DNA from: Janibacter corallicola NBRC 107790
GTDB taxonomy: Bacteria; Actinomycetota; Actinomycetes; Actinomycetales; Dermatophilaceae
Direction: 5' to 3'
Length of the DNA stretch: 64,000 nucleotides
Assembly (NCBI RefSeq): GCF_001570965.1
Contig: NZ_BCSR01000001.1
Span: 1 to 64,000, forward strand
A program made the position numbers and the translations under genes. This document shows positions 16,186-24,784 of the stretch, in pieces. The notes below the pieces were generated by a model, which did not search any database, was not told the origin of the DNA, and was given only the letters and a program-made list of their open reading frames with translations. How positions within the stretch are numbered: the first letter of the stretch is position 1; each line of letters begins with the position of its first letter.

Positions 16186-17694
16186 TCAGTCGTTCTGCGG
16201 GAAGCCCAGGTCCAGCCCGCCGTGGCTCGGGTCCAGCCAGCGCTGGGTGACCGCCTTGGTCCGGGTGAAGAAGTGCACCCCCTCGACGCCGTGGGCGTGG
16301 GTGTCGCCGAAGAGGCTGTTCTTCCACCCGCCGAAGGAGTAATAGGACATCGGCGTGGGGATCGGCACGTTGATGCCCACCATCCCGACCTCCACCTCGT
16401 GCTGGAAGCGCCGCGCCGCGCCGCCGTCGTTGGTGAAGATCGTCGTGCCGTTGCCGTAGGGGTTGTCGTTGATCAGGCCGAGCCCCTCGTCGTAGGAGCC
16501 GACCCGCACGACCGAGAGCACCGGCCCGAAGATCTCGTCGGTGTAGATCGACATCTCCGGCCGGACCCGGTCGAAGAGCGTCGGCTTGAGGAAGAACCCC
16601 GGGCCGAGGTCGTCGGCCCCCTCGCGTCCGTCGATGACGAGTTCGGCGCCCGCCTGGACCCCCTCCTCGACGTAGCCGGTGACCTTGTCCAGGTGGGCCC
16701 GGGTGACGAGCGGGCCCATGTCCGTGCCGGTCATCCCGTCGCCGGTGCGCAGCGTCCTCGTGCGCTCGGCGATCTTGACGACGAGCTCGTCCGCGATGGT
16801 GTCGGTGGCGAGCACGACCGAGATCGCCATGCACCGCTCCCCCGCGGCGCCGTACCCGGCGGAGACCGCGGCGTCGGCGGCGAGGTCGAGGTCGGCGTCG
16901 GGGAGGACGAGCATGTGGTTCTTCGCGCCGCCGAGGGCCTGCACCCGCTTGCCGGCGGCCACGCCCCGCTCGTGGACGTAGCGGGCGATCGGCGTGGAGC
17001 CGACGAAGGAGATCGCCTTGACCTGCGGGTGGTCCAGCAGCGCGTCGACGGCCTCCTTGTCTCCGTGCACGACGTTCATCACCCCGTCGGGCAGGCCGGC
17101 CTCGCGCCACAGGTCGGCGATGAGGTTGACCGCGGTGGGGTCCTTCTCGCTCGGCTTGATGACAACGGCATTGCCGGCGGCGACCGCGATCGGGACGAAC
17201 CACAGCGGCACCATCGCCGGGAAGTTGAAGGGGGAGATGACGCCGACGACACCGAGCGGCTGCTGGATCGAGTAGGCGTCGATGCTCGTCGAGACGTTCT
17301 CGGAGAAGCCGCCCTTGAGCAGGTGCGGGATGCCGCAGGCGAAGTCCACGACCTCCCGGCCGCGGGAGATCTCGGCCTTCGCGTCGTCGTAGGTCTTGCC
17401 GTGCTCGGCGGTGATGACCTTCGCGATCTCATCGGTGCGCTCCTCCAACAGCTGCCGGAAGGCGAAGAGGACCCGGGTCCGTCGCGCGAGGGAGACCGCG
17501 GCCCACTCCCGCGCGGCCGCCGCCGCGTGACCGACCACCTGGTCCACGACCCCCGCGTCCGCCAGGTCGAGACGCCCGGTGACCTCACCGGTGGCCGGGT
17601 TGAAGACCTCGCTCGTGCGCGCGGCCTCCCCCTCCCACGAGGAGTGGCCGAGCAGGTGGGTGATCCGGGCAGTCGCCCCGGTGGTCGTGGACAT
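16186..17694 (-). CDS. iolA: Methylmalonate-semialdehyde dehydrogenase (IolA/MmsA)
   Basis: This 502-aa CoA-acylating aldehyde dehydrogenase oxidises malonic semialdehyde to acetyl-CoA at the end of inositol catabolism (and methylmalonic semialdehyde from valine). Diagnostic features are SPFNFPAMVPLWF, GSTPIARYVHERG, the catalytic cysteine in AAGERCMAISV and the end NPYGNGTTIFTN...SFGGWKNSLFGD. The start is ATG 17694 with AAGGAGA upstream. The gene has its own upstream region with the candidate operator at 17713-17726, shared with the head of the iol operon. Confidence 0.95.
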   Translation of the reverse strand: MSTTTGATARITHLLGHSSWEGEAARTSEVFNPATGEVTGRLDLADAGVVDQVVGHAAAAAREWAAVSLARRTRVLFAFRQLLEERTDEIAKVITAEHGKTYDDAKAEISRGREVVDFACGIPHLLKGGFSENVSTSIDAYSIQQPLGVVGVISPFNFPAMVPLWFVPIAVAAGNAVVIKPSEKDPTAVNLIADLWREAGLPDGVMNVVHGDKEAVDALLDHPQVKAISFVGSTPIARYVHERGVAAGKRVQALGGAKNHMLVLPDADLDLAADAAVSAGYGAAGERCMAISVVLATDTIADELVVKIAERTRTLRTGDGMTGTDMGPLVTRAHLDKVTGYVEEGVQAGAELVIDGREGADDLGPGFFLKPTLFDRVRPEMSIYTDEIFGPVLSVVRVGSYDEGLGLINDNPYGNGTTIFTNDGGAARRFQHEVEVGMVGINVPIPTPMSYYSFGGWKNSLFGDTHAHGVEGVHFFTRTKAVTQRWLDPSHGGLDLGFPQND

Positions 17695-17712
17695 GGGGTC
17701 TCCTTGTGACGT

Positions 17713-17726
17713 CTTTGTCAGGACAT
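17713..17726. promoter_or_regulatory. Candidate inositol-regulator operator, iolA copy
   Basis: The sequence CTTTGTCAGGACAT contains a palindrome (TGTC-AG-GACA, 17716-17725). An identical 14-mer occurs at 28663-28676 between the first iolG gene and the GntR regulator. It lies 19 bp upstream of the iolA start in an AT-rich patch, in a position suited to repression. Confidence 0.6.
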
Positions 17727-17727
17727 A

Positions 17728-18753
17728 TTAACAACGAGCGAGGGGAGCCTGCGGCACCTCGACCCGGGCACCGGTCCGCAGCGACTCCATCCCGGCGGAG
17801 CAGGCCAGGGTCGCGGCCAGCCCGTCCCGGCTGCCCGGACCGACGACGTCCCCTCGGCGGGCCGCGTCGACCCAGGCCTGGACCTCCAGGTCGTAGGCCC
17901 GGGCGAAGCGTTCCCGGTAGTCGGGGACGATCCGCCCGCCCCAGCCGCCACCGGTCTCGTCGACGGCGGTCGTGTAGATGCCGCTGCCGGGTCGCCCGAT
18001 GATCGCGCTGCCACTCTCGCCGACGGCCTCGCAGCGCACCTCGTAGCCGGTGCGACTGTTGACGAAGACCTCGTTGGTCACCACGGCGCCGGAGGCCATC
18101 TCGAAGATCGTGATCTGCGGGTCGGCGACGCCCTCCAGCGCGTGCGAGGTCGGCGCTGGCGCGATGACCTGCACCGCGGTGATCTCCTCACCGAGCAGCC
18201 AGCGGGCGCAGTCGACCTCGTGCACGAGGCTGTCGCGCACGATCATCTCGGAGCGGAAGCGCGGGTTCGGCACGGAGAGGTTGCGGTGGATCTGGTGCAG
18301 CACGAGGGTCCGTCCCCACCGCTGCGAGCCGATCATCGAGCGCAGCTCGGCGTACTCCGGGTCGAAGCGGCGCATGAAGCCGACCTGGATGAGCGGCCGG
18401 GCGAGCTCCTGCTCGGCCCGCACGACCTGCTCGGAGCTCTCGGCGTCCATCGTCAACGGCTTCTCGCAGAGCACCGGGAGCCCTCGCTCCAGACAGGCGA
18501 GCAGCTGCTCGGTGTGCACCGCGCCCGGCGAGGCGAGCAGCACCGCATCGACCCGCTCGTCAGCGACGAGCTCCAGCGGGTCGGCATGGACGCTGATCGC
18601 GTCACCGACGTCCGCGGCGAGCGCCTGCGCCCGCCCCCGGTCCGGGTCAGCCACCGCGACCAGCTCGGCGCCCGCGGTGCGGGTCGCGAGTCGGTGGACG
18701 TGGTCGGCGCCCATGACCCCGACCCCGACGACCCCGACGCGAAGGGGGCTCAC
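17728..18753 (-). CDS. iolG: Inositol 2-dehydrogenase-like Gfo/Idh/MocA protein
   Basis: This 341-aa NAD-dependent dehydrogenase has the cofactor motif GVVGVGVMGADHV, EKPLTMDAES near residue 95 and the catalytic Lys/Asp/His blocks GFMRRFDPEYAEL and VHEVDCARWLLGEE. Of the three Gfo/Idh proteins in the window it is the closest in style to IolG (myo-inositol to scyllo-inosose), but substrate assignment is inference. The start is GTG 18753 preceded by GAAGGGAG. It follows the ABC ATPase gene by 46 bp, with a dispersed repeat in between, and precedes iolA. Confidence 0.85.
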   Translation of the reverse strand: MSPLRVGVVGVGVMGADHVHRLATRTAGAELVAVADPDRGRAQALAADVGDAISVHADPLELVADERVDAVLLASPGAVHTEQLLACLERGLPVLCEKPLTMDAESSEQVVRAEQELARPLIQVGFMRRFDPEYAELRSMIGSQRWGRTLVLHQIHRNLSVPNPRFRSEMIVRDSLVHEVDCARWLLGEEITAVQVIAPAPTSHALEGVADPQITIFEMASGAVVTNEVFVNSRTGYEVRCEAVGESGSAIIGRPGSGIYTTAVDETGGGWGGRIVPDYRERFARAYDLEVQAWVDAARRGDVVGPGSRDGLAATLACSAGMESLRTGARVEVPQAPLARC

Positions 18754-18762
18754 CGTGCGCTC

Positions 18763-18800
18763 CCTTCGAGGCTCCTTCGTCGCACCTCAGGGAGCGGGCT
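18763..18800. repeat. Dispersed intergenic repeat, copy 3 (short)
   Basis: A short copy (CTCCCTTCGAGGCTCCTTCG, then CGCACCTCAGGGAGCGG) lies between the ABC ATPase gene and the Gfo/Idh gene and includes part of the ATPase stop region. Orientation matches copy 2. Confidence 0.5.
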
Positions 18801-19678
18801 CATCCGTCACTCACCTGCGGCTTGCCCGGACCGCTGAGCTCGACCTCCGGGTCGTCCGGGTCGACGGTCTTGCCCGCCTCGACGCCCCGCAGCTCGTGCT
18901 GCAGCTCGTCCAGCTCCTGTCCCCCGGCCATCTCGGCCGTCAGCTGGTCCAGCGTCAGCTCGTCGCGGTGGGCGTCGAGGACGAGCCGGCCGAGCTTGAG
19001 CACGAGGAAGTGGTTCCCCACGAGGTGGGCGTGGTGCGGGTTGTGGGTGATGAAGACGACCCCGAGCCCGGCGTCCCTCGCCTTGGCGATGTAGCGCAGC
19101 ACGACCCCCGACTGCTTGACGCCCAGGGCGGCCGTCGGCTCGTCGAGGATGATGACCTTGGCGCCGAAGTAGATCGCCCGGGCGATGGCGATGCACTGCT
19201 TCTGCCCGCCGGAGAGGCCACCCACCGGGCGGTCCAGGTCCCCGATGTGGATGCCCATCTTCTGCAGCTCCTCGTCGGCGATCCGTTTCATCCGACGGGA
19301 GTCCAGGAAGAGCCCCCTGCGCAGCTCGTTGCCCATGAAGAAGTTGCGCCACACCGACATCAGCGGGGCGAGGGCGAGGTCCTGGTAGACCGTCGCGATC
19401 CCGAGGGCCTGGGCTGCCCGGGGCGAGGCGAGGTGACGCTGGACGCCGCCGACCTCGAAGACCCCTCCGGTGTGCTCGTGCAGCCCGGCCATGATCTTGA
19501 TGAGCGTGGACTTGCCGGCGCCGTTGTCCCCGAGGACGCAGGTGACCTCCCCGGGGTAGACCTCGAGATGGACCCCCTGCAGCGCGTGGACGTTGCCGTA
19601 GGTCTTGCCGACGTCCTTCATCACGACGAGGGGCTGGACGTCCGCCGGTCGGCGGTCGCTGCTGACTGCGGTACTCAT
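18800..19678 (-). CDS. Sugar/inositol ABC transporter ATPase
   Basis: This 292-aa single-domain ABC ATPase has Walker A GDNGAGKST, Q-loop in TVYQDLALAP, signature LSGGQKQ, Walker B KVIILDEPTAAL and the switch histidine in FITHNPHH. Unlike RbsA it has only one nucleotide-binding domain, as in FrcA-type carbohydrate systems. A hydrophilic acidic C-terminal tail of about 40 residues follows. The start at ATG 19678 overlaps the permease stop by four bases, so expression is coupled. Confidence 0.92.
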   Translation of the reverse strand: MSTAVSSDRRPADVQPLVVMKDVGKTYGNVHALQGVHLEVYPGEVTCVLGDNGAGKSTLIKIMAGLHEHTGGVFEVGGVQRHLASPRAAQALGIATVYQDLALAPLMSVWRNFFMGNELRRGLFLDSRRMKRIADEELQKMGIHIGDLDRPVGGLSGGQKQCIAIARAIYFGAKVIILDEPTAALGVKQSGVVLRYIAKARDAGLGVVFITHNPHHAHLVGNHFLVLKLGRLVLDAHRDELTLDQLTAEMAGGQELDELQHELRGVEAGKTVDPDDPEVELSGPGKPQVSDG

Positions 19679-20712
19679 CGTCCACCAGCCTTCTTCTGCA
19701 CGAACGTGTTGACGAGGGTGGCGAGCAGCAGCATCACGCCGAGGAAGGTGTAGAACCAGTCGACGTTCCAGCCCGCGTAGTTGATGCCCATCTGGGTCAT
19801 CCCGAAGATCAGCGCCCCGAGTGCGGCGCCGACGACCGAGCCGTAGCCGCCGGTGAGCAGGCAGCCCCCGACGACGGCGGCGATGATGTAGATGAACTCG
19901 TTGCCGACGCCCTCGGCGGACTGCATCACCTGGTAGGCGAAGAGCAGGTGCATGCCGAGCACCCAGGCGCAGAAGCCGACGAAGACGAAGAGGCCGATCT
20001 TGACCGCCTTGACGGGGACTCCGACCGCGCGGGCGGCCTCGGCGTCGCCACCGACGGCGAAGATCCAGTTCCCGATCCGGCTGCGCTGCAGCACGAGCGT
20101 GGCCAGGACCACGAGCACGACCCAGTAGACGACGAGCGCCTTGATGCTCACCGGGCCGAGGTTCACCTCCCAGGCGAAGACCGACCGGGCCGACTCGTAC
20201 CCGGCCATGTCGGAGATCGTCGGCGTCGAGACGGTCCCGCCGACGAGCCGGGTGACGGCCAGGTTCGCGCCCTGGAGGATGAAGAAGGTGCCCAGGGTGA
20301 CGAGGAAGCTGGGCAACCCGGTGCGCATGAGCAGCCACCCGTTGAAGGCCCCGACGAGCAGCGAGAAGACGAGGGCCGCGAGGACGCCCACCCACACGTT
20401 CAACCCGAAGTTCCACGCCACCAGCGCCGCGGTGATGCCCGAGGCCGTGGCCGCGACGCCGGTGGACAGGTCGAACTCGCCGCCGACCATGAGCAGCGAG
20501 ACCCCGACCGCCATGACCCCGATCGCGGCGGCGGCGTAGAGGATCGTCCCCGTGTTGCCGGCGCTGCGGAAGGACGGCGCGACCGCGAGGAAGAGCACCG
20601 CCACGACGACGGCACCGATGAGGGCGCCGACCTCGGGCCGGGCGAGGACGAGGTTCACCGCCCCCTTCGCCTCGACCCGGTCATCCGTCTCCGGTGTCGC
20701 AGGTGCACTCAT
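19675..20712 (-). CDS. ABC transporter permease, RbsC-like
   Basis: This 345-aa inner-membrane permease has about ten hydrophobic segments, of the ribose/inositol BPD_transp_2 family. Typical stretches are LLMVGGEFDLSTGVAATASG and VFSLLVGAFNGWLLMRTGLP, and the late block GCLLTGGYGSVVGAALGALI. It forms the channel for the substrate delivered by the adjacent binding protein. The start is ATG 20712, eight bases after the binding-protein stop. The neighbouring iol genes make myo-inositol the likely cargo. Confidence 0.92.
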   Translation of the reverse strand: MSAPATPETDDRVEAKGAVNLVLARPEVGALIGAVVVAVLFLAVAPSFRSAGNTGTILYAAAAIGVMAVGVSLLMVGGEFDLSTGVAATASGITAALVAWNFGLNVWVGVLAALVFSLLVGAFNGWLLMRTGLPSFLVTLGTFFILQGANLAVTRLVGGTVSTPTISDMAGYESARSVFAWEVNLGPVSIKALVVYWVVLVVLATLVLQRSRIGNWIFAVGGDAEAARAVGVPVKAVKIGLFVFVGFCAWVLGMHLLFAYQVMQSAEGVGNEFIYIIAAVVGGCLLTGGYGSVVGAALGALIFGMTQMGINYAGWNVDWFYTFLGVMLLLATLVNTFVQKKAGGR

Positions 20713-20719
20713 GACCAGA

Positions 20720-21691
20720 TCACTTCTTCAGCAGCAGATCGACGTTCTTCTCGTCCACGAAGGCGGGCCCGGTCAGGACCGGCTGGCCACCGCCGATCGA
20801 GGCGCCCTTGGTCGCCCGCAGCCACAGCGAGTCCACGGCCTCGTAGCCCTGGACGTAGGGCTGCTGGTCGACCGCCCAGATGATGTCGCCGTCCTTGATC
20901 GCCTGCAGCGCCTCGTCGTTGAGGTCGAAGGTGGCCACCTTCGCGTCGCTGCTGGCCTCGTCCACCGACTTCAGCGCGATCATCGCGAAGGGGGCGCCCA
21001 GCGTGAGCACGTGGGTGATCTTGTTGTCCTCCTGCAGCTTCGCGGTGATCGTGGACTGCACGTTGGCCGAGTCGGTGCCCTTGACGTAGATCTTCTCGAT
21101 CTTGTCGAACTTCTTCGCGGCGCCGGCGCAGCGGGCCTCCAACCCGACGTGACCCTGCTCGTGGATGACGCAGAGGGTCTTGCCGGCCTTCTCCTCGTCG
21201 AGACGCTCGCCGGCGGCCTCGCCCGCCAGCTCGTCGTCCTGACCGAAGAAGGAGAGGACGCCCATGTCCTTCCACTCCCCCATGCCCGCGTTGAGCGCGA
21301 CGACCGGGATGTCGGCGTCGACGGCCTGCTCGACATTGCTCTTCATGGCCTGCGGCTTGGCCAGGGTCACGGCGATGCCGTCGACGCCCTTGTCGGCCGC
21401 CTGCTGGACGAGCCGGGCCTGGTTCGCGCCGTTCGGGTCCGCGGTGTACTGGAGCTTGACGTTGTCCTTCTTGGCCGCGTCCTCGGCGCCCTTGCGGACC
21501 TGGTCCCAGAAGGTGTCGCCGGGAGCGGCGTGGGTGACCATCGCGACGGTGATCTCCTCGGTTCCGGCGCCACCCCCACCGCCGCCCCCGCCCTCGGTCT
21601 CCTGCTTCCCCCCGGTCGACGAGCACGCCGCGAGCGCCAGTGCGGCCACGGCAGCCGTCGTGATGACGGCCGGTCGAGTGAAACGAGACAT
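20720..21691 (-). CDS. Inositol/sugar-binding lipoprotein
   Basis: This 323-aa periplasmic-type binding protein (Peripla_BP_4) is lipid-anchored through the cysteine in ALALAACSSTGG, with a polyglycine linker after it. The mature domain has AAPGDTFWDQVRKGAEDAA, DGIAVTLAKP and the hinge block ATFDLNDEALQAIKDGDI. It captures substrate for the downstream permease and ATPase. The start is ATG 21691, giving a normal lipoprotein signal; the frame to 21763 is not used. It is 79 bp downstream of iolD in the operon. Confidence 0.92.
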   Translation of the reverse strand: MSRFTRPAVITTAAVAALALAACSSTGGKQETEGGGGGGGGAGTEEITVAMVTHAAPGDTFWDQVRKGAEDAAKKDNVKLQYTADPNGANQARLVQQAADKGVDGIAVTLAKPQAMKSNVEQAVDADIPVVALNAGMGEWKDMGVLSFFGQDDELAGEAAGERLDEEKAGKTLCVIHEQGHVGLEARCAGAAKKFDKIEKIYVKGTDSANVQSTITAKLQEDNKITHVLTLGAPFAMIALKSVDEASSDAKVATFDLNDEALQAIKDGDIIWAVDQQPYVQGYEAVDSLWLRATKGASIGGGQPVLTGPAFVDEKNVDLLLKK

Positions 21692-21770
21692 GGTCGGTGC
21701 CTTTCTCTGCGTCCGTCGCGACGCTGCGACGGAACGGTCGGGGACGGTGCCCGGTCCGGGCACCGCTGAT

Positions 21771-23750
21771 TCAGTTGTGAGTGTGGCCCCTCGACCGGTC
21801 GGTCGGGGTGAGGTGGGCCTGTTGGCCCTCCTTGTGTCGGACGTACTCCTCGCGGGCGCAGCGGGTGCTCGCCAGCTCGCTGACCTCGCTGACCGGCACG
21901 TCCCACCAGGACTGCGAGTCCGGGGCGGGCACGCCCGGGTCGGTGCGCACGTGGATGAGCACCGGGCCGCCGTCGGTCGGTGCCCCCTTCGCCTCCCGGA
22001 CGGCCGCGGCGAGGCCCTCCTCGTCGGTCACCTCGATGACGTGGGCTCCGAGGGAGCGGGCATTGGCGGCGAGGTCGACCGGGAGGTGCTCCCCCTCGAG
22101 CCGCCCGGTGCGCGGGTCGCGTGCGCGGTAGGAGGTCCCGAAGCGCTGCGATCCCAGCTCCTGGGAGAGCGAGCCGATGGAGTGGAAGCCGTGGTTCTGC
22201 ACGAGCACGACGATGACCTTGACCCCCTCCTGCACCGCGGTGACGAGCTCGGTCGGCATCATCAGGTAGCCGCCGTCACCGACCATCGCGAAGACGTCCC
22301 GGCTCGGGTCGGCCAGCCGGATCCCGATGGCGGCGGGTATCTCGTAGCCCATGCAGGAGTAGCCGTACTCCACGTGGTAGGCCCGCCGCTCGCGGACCCG
22401 CCAGGTCTTGTGCAGGTCGCCGGGCATCGAGCCGGCCGCGCAGAGGACCACGTCGCGCGGGTCGCTGTGCTCGTTGACCGCCCCGAGGACGCTGCCCTGG
22501 GTGAGCACACCCTCGGCCAGCCGGTCGGTGATCTCGGGCGGAGGGTGGTGGCCGGCCTCCACCCGTGCGTCCCACTCGGCCCAGAGCCGGGTCTGCTCCC
22601 CGCGGTAGTCCTCGGCGACCGACCAGTCCCCGAGCTCCTCGGCGAGGGCCGCGAGCGCCTCGCGGGCGTCGCCGACGACCATCAGACCGGCGTGCTTCGC
22701 CGCGTCGAAGGGGGCGATGTTGAGGTTGACGAAGCGCACCCCGTCCGCGGCGAAGGCGGTCCGGCTCGCGGTCGTGAAGTCCTGGTAGCGGGTGCCGACA
22801 CCGATGACGACGTCGGCCCGGCGGGCGAGCGCGTTGGCGGCGGTGGTTCCGGTGGAGCCGACCGCTCCGACGAGGCGCGGGTGCCCGTGCAGGAGGGAGC
22901 CCTTGCCCGCCTGGGTCTCCGCGACGGGGATGCCGCTCACGGAGGCCAACCGGGAGAGCGCCTCCTCCGCGCCGGAGTGGTGCACCCCGCCGCCGGCGAC
23001 GATCATCGGTCGCTCGGCGGAGCGGATGATGCGCGCGGCCTCGGTGATCCGGCTCGGTTCGGCGGGCGGCCGGGCGACGTGGTGGACCCGCTCCTCGAAG
23101 AGCTCGACCGGCCAGTCGTGGGCCTCGGCCTGGACGTCCTGGGGCAGCGAGATCGTCACCGCGCCGGTCTCCGCCGGGTCGGTGAGCACCCGCACCGCGG
23201 CGAGCAGGATGCTCGGCAGCTGCTCGGGGCGGCGCACCTCGTCGTAGAAGCGGGAGAGCGGCCGGAAGGCGTCGTTGACGACCGCGTCCCCGGCGTGGGG
23301 CGACTCCAGCTCCTGCAGCAGCGGTCCGGCCGCCCGGGTGGCGAAGGTCGAGGAGGGCAGCAGCAGCACCGGCAGCCGGTTGATCGTCGCCAGCGCGGCC
23401 CCGGTGAGCATGTTCGTGCTCCCCGGCCCCACCGACGCGGTGCAGGCCCAGGTCTGGAGCCGGTCCTGCTGGCGGGCATAGGCGACGGCCGTGTGCACCA
23501 TGGCCTGCTCGTTGCGGGCCAGCACGTAGGGCAGGCCGTGACCGAGACGCTCGGTGATCCCGCCCGGGCGCTCCCCGGCGGCCAGCTCCTCCTGCAGCAG
23601 CGCCTGCCCGACACCCGCGACGTTGCCGTGCCCGAAGATCCCCAGGCAGCCGGCGAAGAGTGGCCGGACCTGCCCGTCCCGCTCGCTGCGCTGCTGCCCG
23701 AGGAAGCGCACCACCGCCTGGGCAACGGTGAGCCGCACGGTCCTACTCAT
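21771..23750 (-). CDS. iolD: 3D-(3,5/4)-trihydroxycyclohexane-1,2-dione hydrolase (IolD)
   Basis: This 659-aa thiamine-diphosphate enzyme opens the ring of trihydroxycyclohexanedione to 5-deoxy-glucuronate. The start MSRTVRLTVAQAVVRFLGQQ, the glutamate region NEQAMVHTAVAYARQ, GPGSTNMLTGAA, and the TPP motif MVGDGGYLMMPTELVT...VQNHGF are diagnostic. The start at ATG 23750 overlaps the iolB stop by four bases. The step comes after IolE and before IolB in the pathway. Confidence 0.95.
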   Translation of the reverse strand: MSRTVRLTVAQAVVRFLGQQRSERDGQVRPLFAGCLGIFGHGNVAGVGQALLQEELAAGERPGGITERLGHGLPYVLARNEQAMVHTAVAYARQQDRLQTWACTASVGPGSTNMLTGAALATINRLPVLLLPSSTFATRAAGPLLQELESPHAGDAVVNDAFRPLSRFYDEVRRPEQLPSILLAAVRVLTDPAETGAVTISLPQDVQAEAHDWPVELFEERVHHVARPPAEPSRITEAARIIRSAERPMIVAGGGVHHSGAEEALSRLASVSGIPVAETQAGKGSLLHGHPRLVGAVGSTGTTAANALARRADVVIGVGTRYQDFTTASRTAFAADGVRFVNLNIAPFDAAKHAGLMVVGDAREALAALAEELGDWSVAEDYRGEQTRLWAEWDARVEAGHHPPPEITDRLAEGVLTQGSVLGAVNEHSDPRDVVLCAAGSMPGDLHKTWRVRERRAYHVEYGYSCMGYEIPAAIGIRLADPSRDVFAMVGDGGYLMMPTELVTAVQEGVKVIVVLVQNHGFHSIGSLSQELGSQRFGTSYRARDPRTGRLEGEHLPVDLAANARSLGAHVIEVTDEEGLAAAVREAKGAPTDGGPVLIHVRTDPGVPAPDSQSWWDVPVSEVSELASTRCAREEYVRHKEGQQAHLTPTDRSRGHTHN

Positions 23751-24784
23751 CGTCCACCTCGGTCCCTGAGGTGCGAGCGCCGAGCCGGGTCCTGAGGTGC
23801 GAGCTTGCGAGCCTCGAAGGGCGAAGGGCCGAACGGCAACCTCGGGTCCACGGCCTGACCCCGCCAGTCCTCCCGGACCGCGACGTGGGCCGGGTCGTCG
23901 CAGATGAGCCAGACCCGCTCCTGCCCGGGCCCGGCCATGACGTTGAGGTAGTACAGGTCGGCGTCCGGCGCCGCCATCGCCGGACCGTGCCAGCCGTGCG
24001 GGACGAGGACGACGTCACCGGTGCGCACCTCGACGAGCACGTCGACCTCCCGCTCGTCGGCGGCGTAGACCTGCTGGTAGCCGACCGGCCGCCGGCCGTC
24101 CGCGCGGTCCGTGCCGCGGGTCAGCGGCGCCCGACCGGCGGCGGCGTCGCCGACGGCCTGGGTCTCGAAGTAGTAGATCTCCTCGAGCACCGACTCCTCA
24201 CCGGGCCGGTGGGTGTCGTGCTTGTGCGGCGGGTAGGAGCTCCAGCCCCCGGCGGGGGTGAGCACCTCGCAGACGAGGATCTGCTCGGCGTCCGGCAGCG
24301 TGTCCGGCATGCCGATGCCGCGCACCTCCCGGGAGCAGGTCCCGGCCCCGCGCAGCTCGACCGGCACCTCGCCGGCGGGCAGCAGCACCACCGACCGGTC
24401 GCCCCCGGTGGGGTCCTGCACCCGGGCGCCGCAGACGGCGATGCGGGCGGCCCCCTTCGCCCGGAGCGTCAGCCCCCGGCCGGCCGGGACGTACAGGCTG
24501 TCGGTCGGCCCGGCGAAGACGCTGCCGCGTCCGGCGAGCTCGTGGTCCGTCCCGTCGACGGTCACCACGGCGCCCCCGACGAGCGGGACCACGACGAGCT
24601 CCTCACCCGCCGACCGGTGGGTGAGGCTCGCGCCGTCGGCGAGCGTGGCCACGCGAAGGGAGGTGTGCGCCCAGTCCCGCAGGTCCGGGGTCAGCTCGAC
24701 CGCCCAGTCCCCACCGCGGGGCGCGAAGGGGTGGTACCACCGGTCGTTGTCGGCTCCGGTGCGCGGGGCGTGCCGGTCGGTCAT
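23747..24784 (-). CDS. iolB: 5-deoxy-glucuronate isomerase (IolB)
   Basis: This 345-aa cupin converts 5-deoxy-glucuronate to 2-deoxy-5-keto-gluconate. The diagnostic block SSYPPHKHDTHR (metal His residues), then LEEIYYFETQ and VLVPHGWHGPAMA, is present. At 345 residues it is longer than usual. The last roughly 24 residues (from SPFEARKLAPQDPARR on) are encoded by the dispersed repeat, so the original C-terminus has been replaced or extended. The start is ATG 24784, overlapping the aldolase gene's stop. Confidence 0.93.
   Translation of the reverse strand: MTDRHAPRTGADNDRWYHPFAPRGGDWAVELTPDLRDWAHTSLRVATLADGASLTHRSAGEELVVVPLVGGAVVTVDGTDHELAGRGSVFAGPTDSLYVPAGRGLTLRAKGAARIAVCGARVQDPTGGDRSVVLLPAGEVPVELRGAGTCSREVRGIGMPDTLPDAEQILVCEVLTPAGGWSSYPPHKHDTHRPGEESVLEEIYYFETQAVGDAAAGRAPLTRGTDRADGRRPVGYQQVYAADEREVDVLVEVRTGDVVLVPHGWHGPAMAAPDADLYYLNVMAGPGQERVWLICDDPAHVAVREDWRGQAVDPRLPFGPSPFEARKLAPQDPARRSHLRDRGGR
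23757..23830. repeat. Dispersed intergenic repeat, copy 4, inside the iolB 3' end
   Basis: The unit GTCCCTGAGGTGCGAGC appears twice in tandem, followed by CTTGCGAGCCTCGAAGGGCG. It matches copy 1 most closely. Here it is translated as the C-terminus of IolB. Confidence 0.7.
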
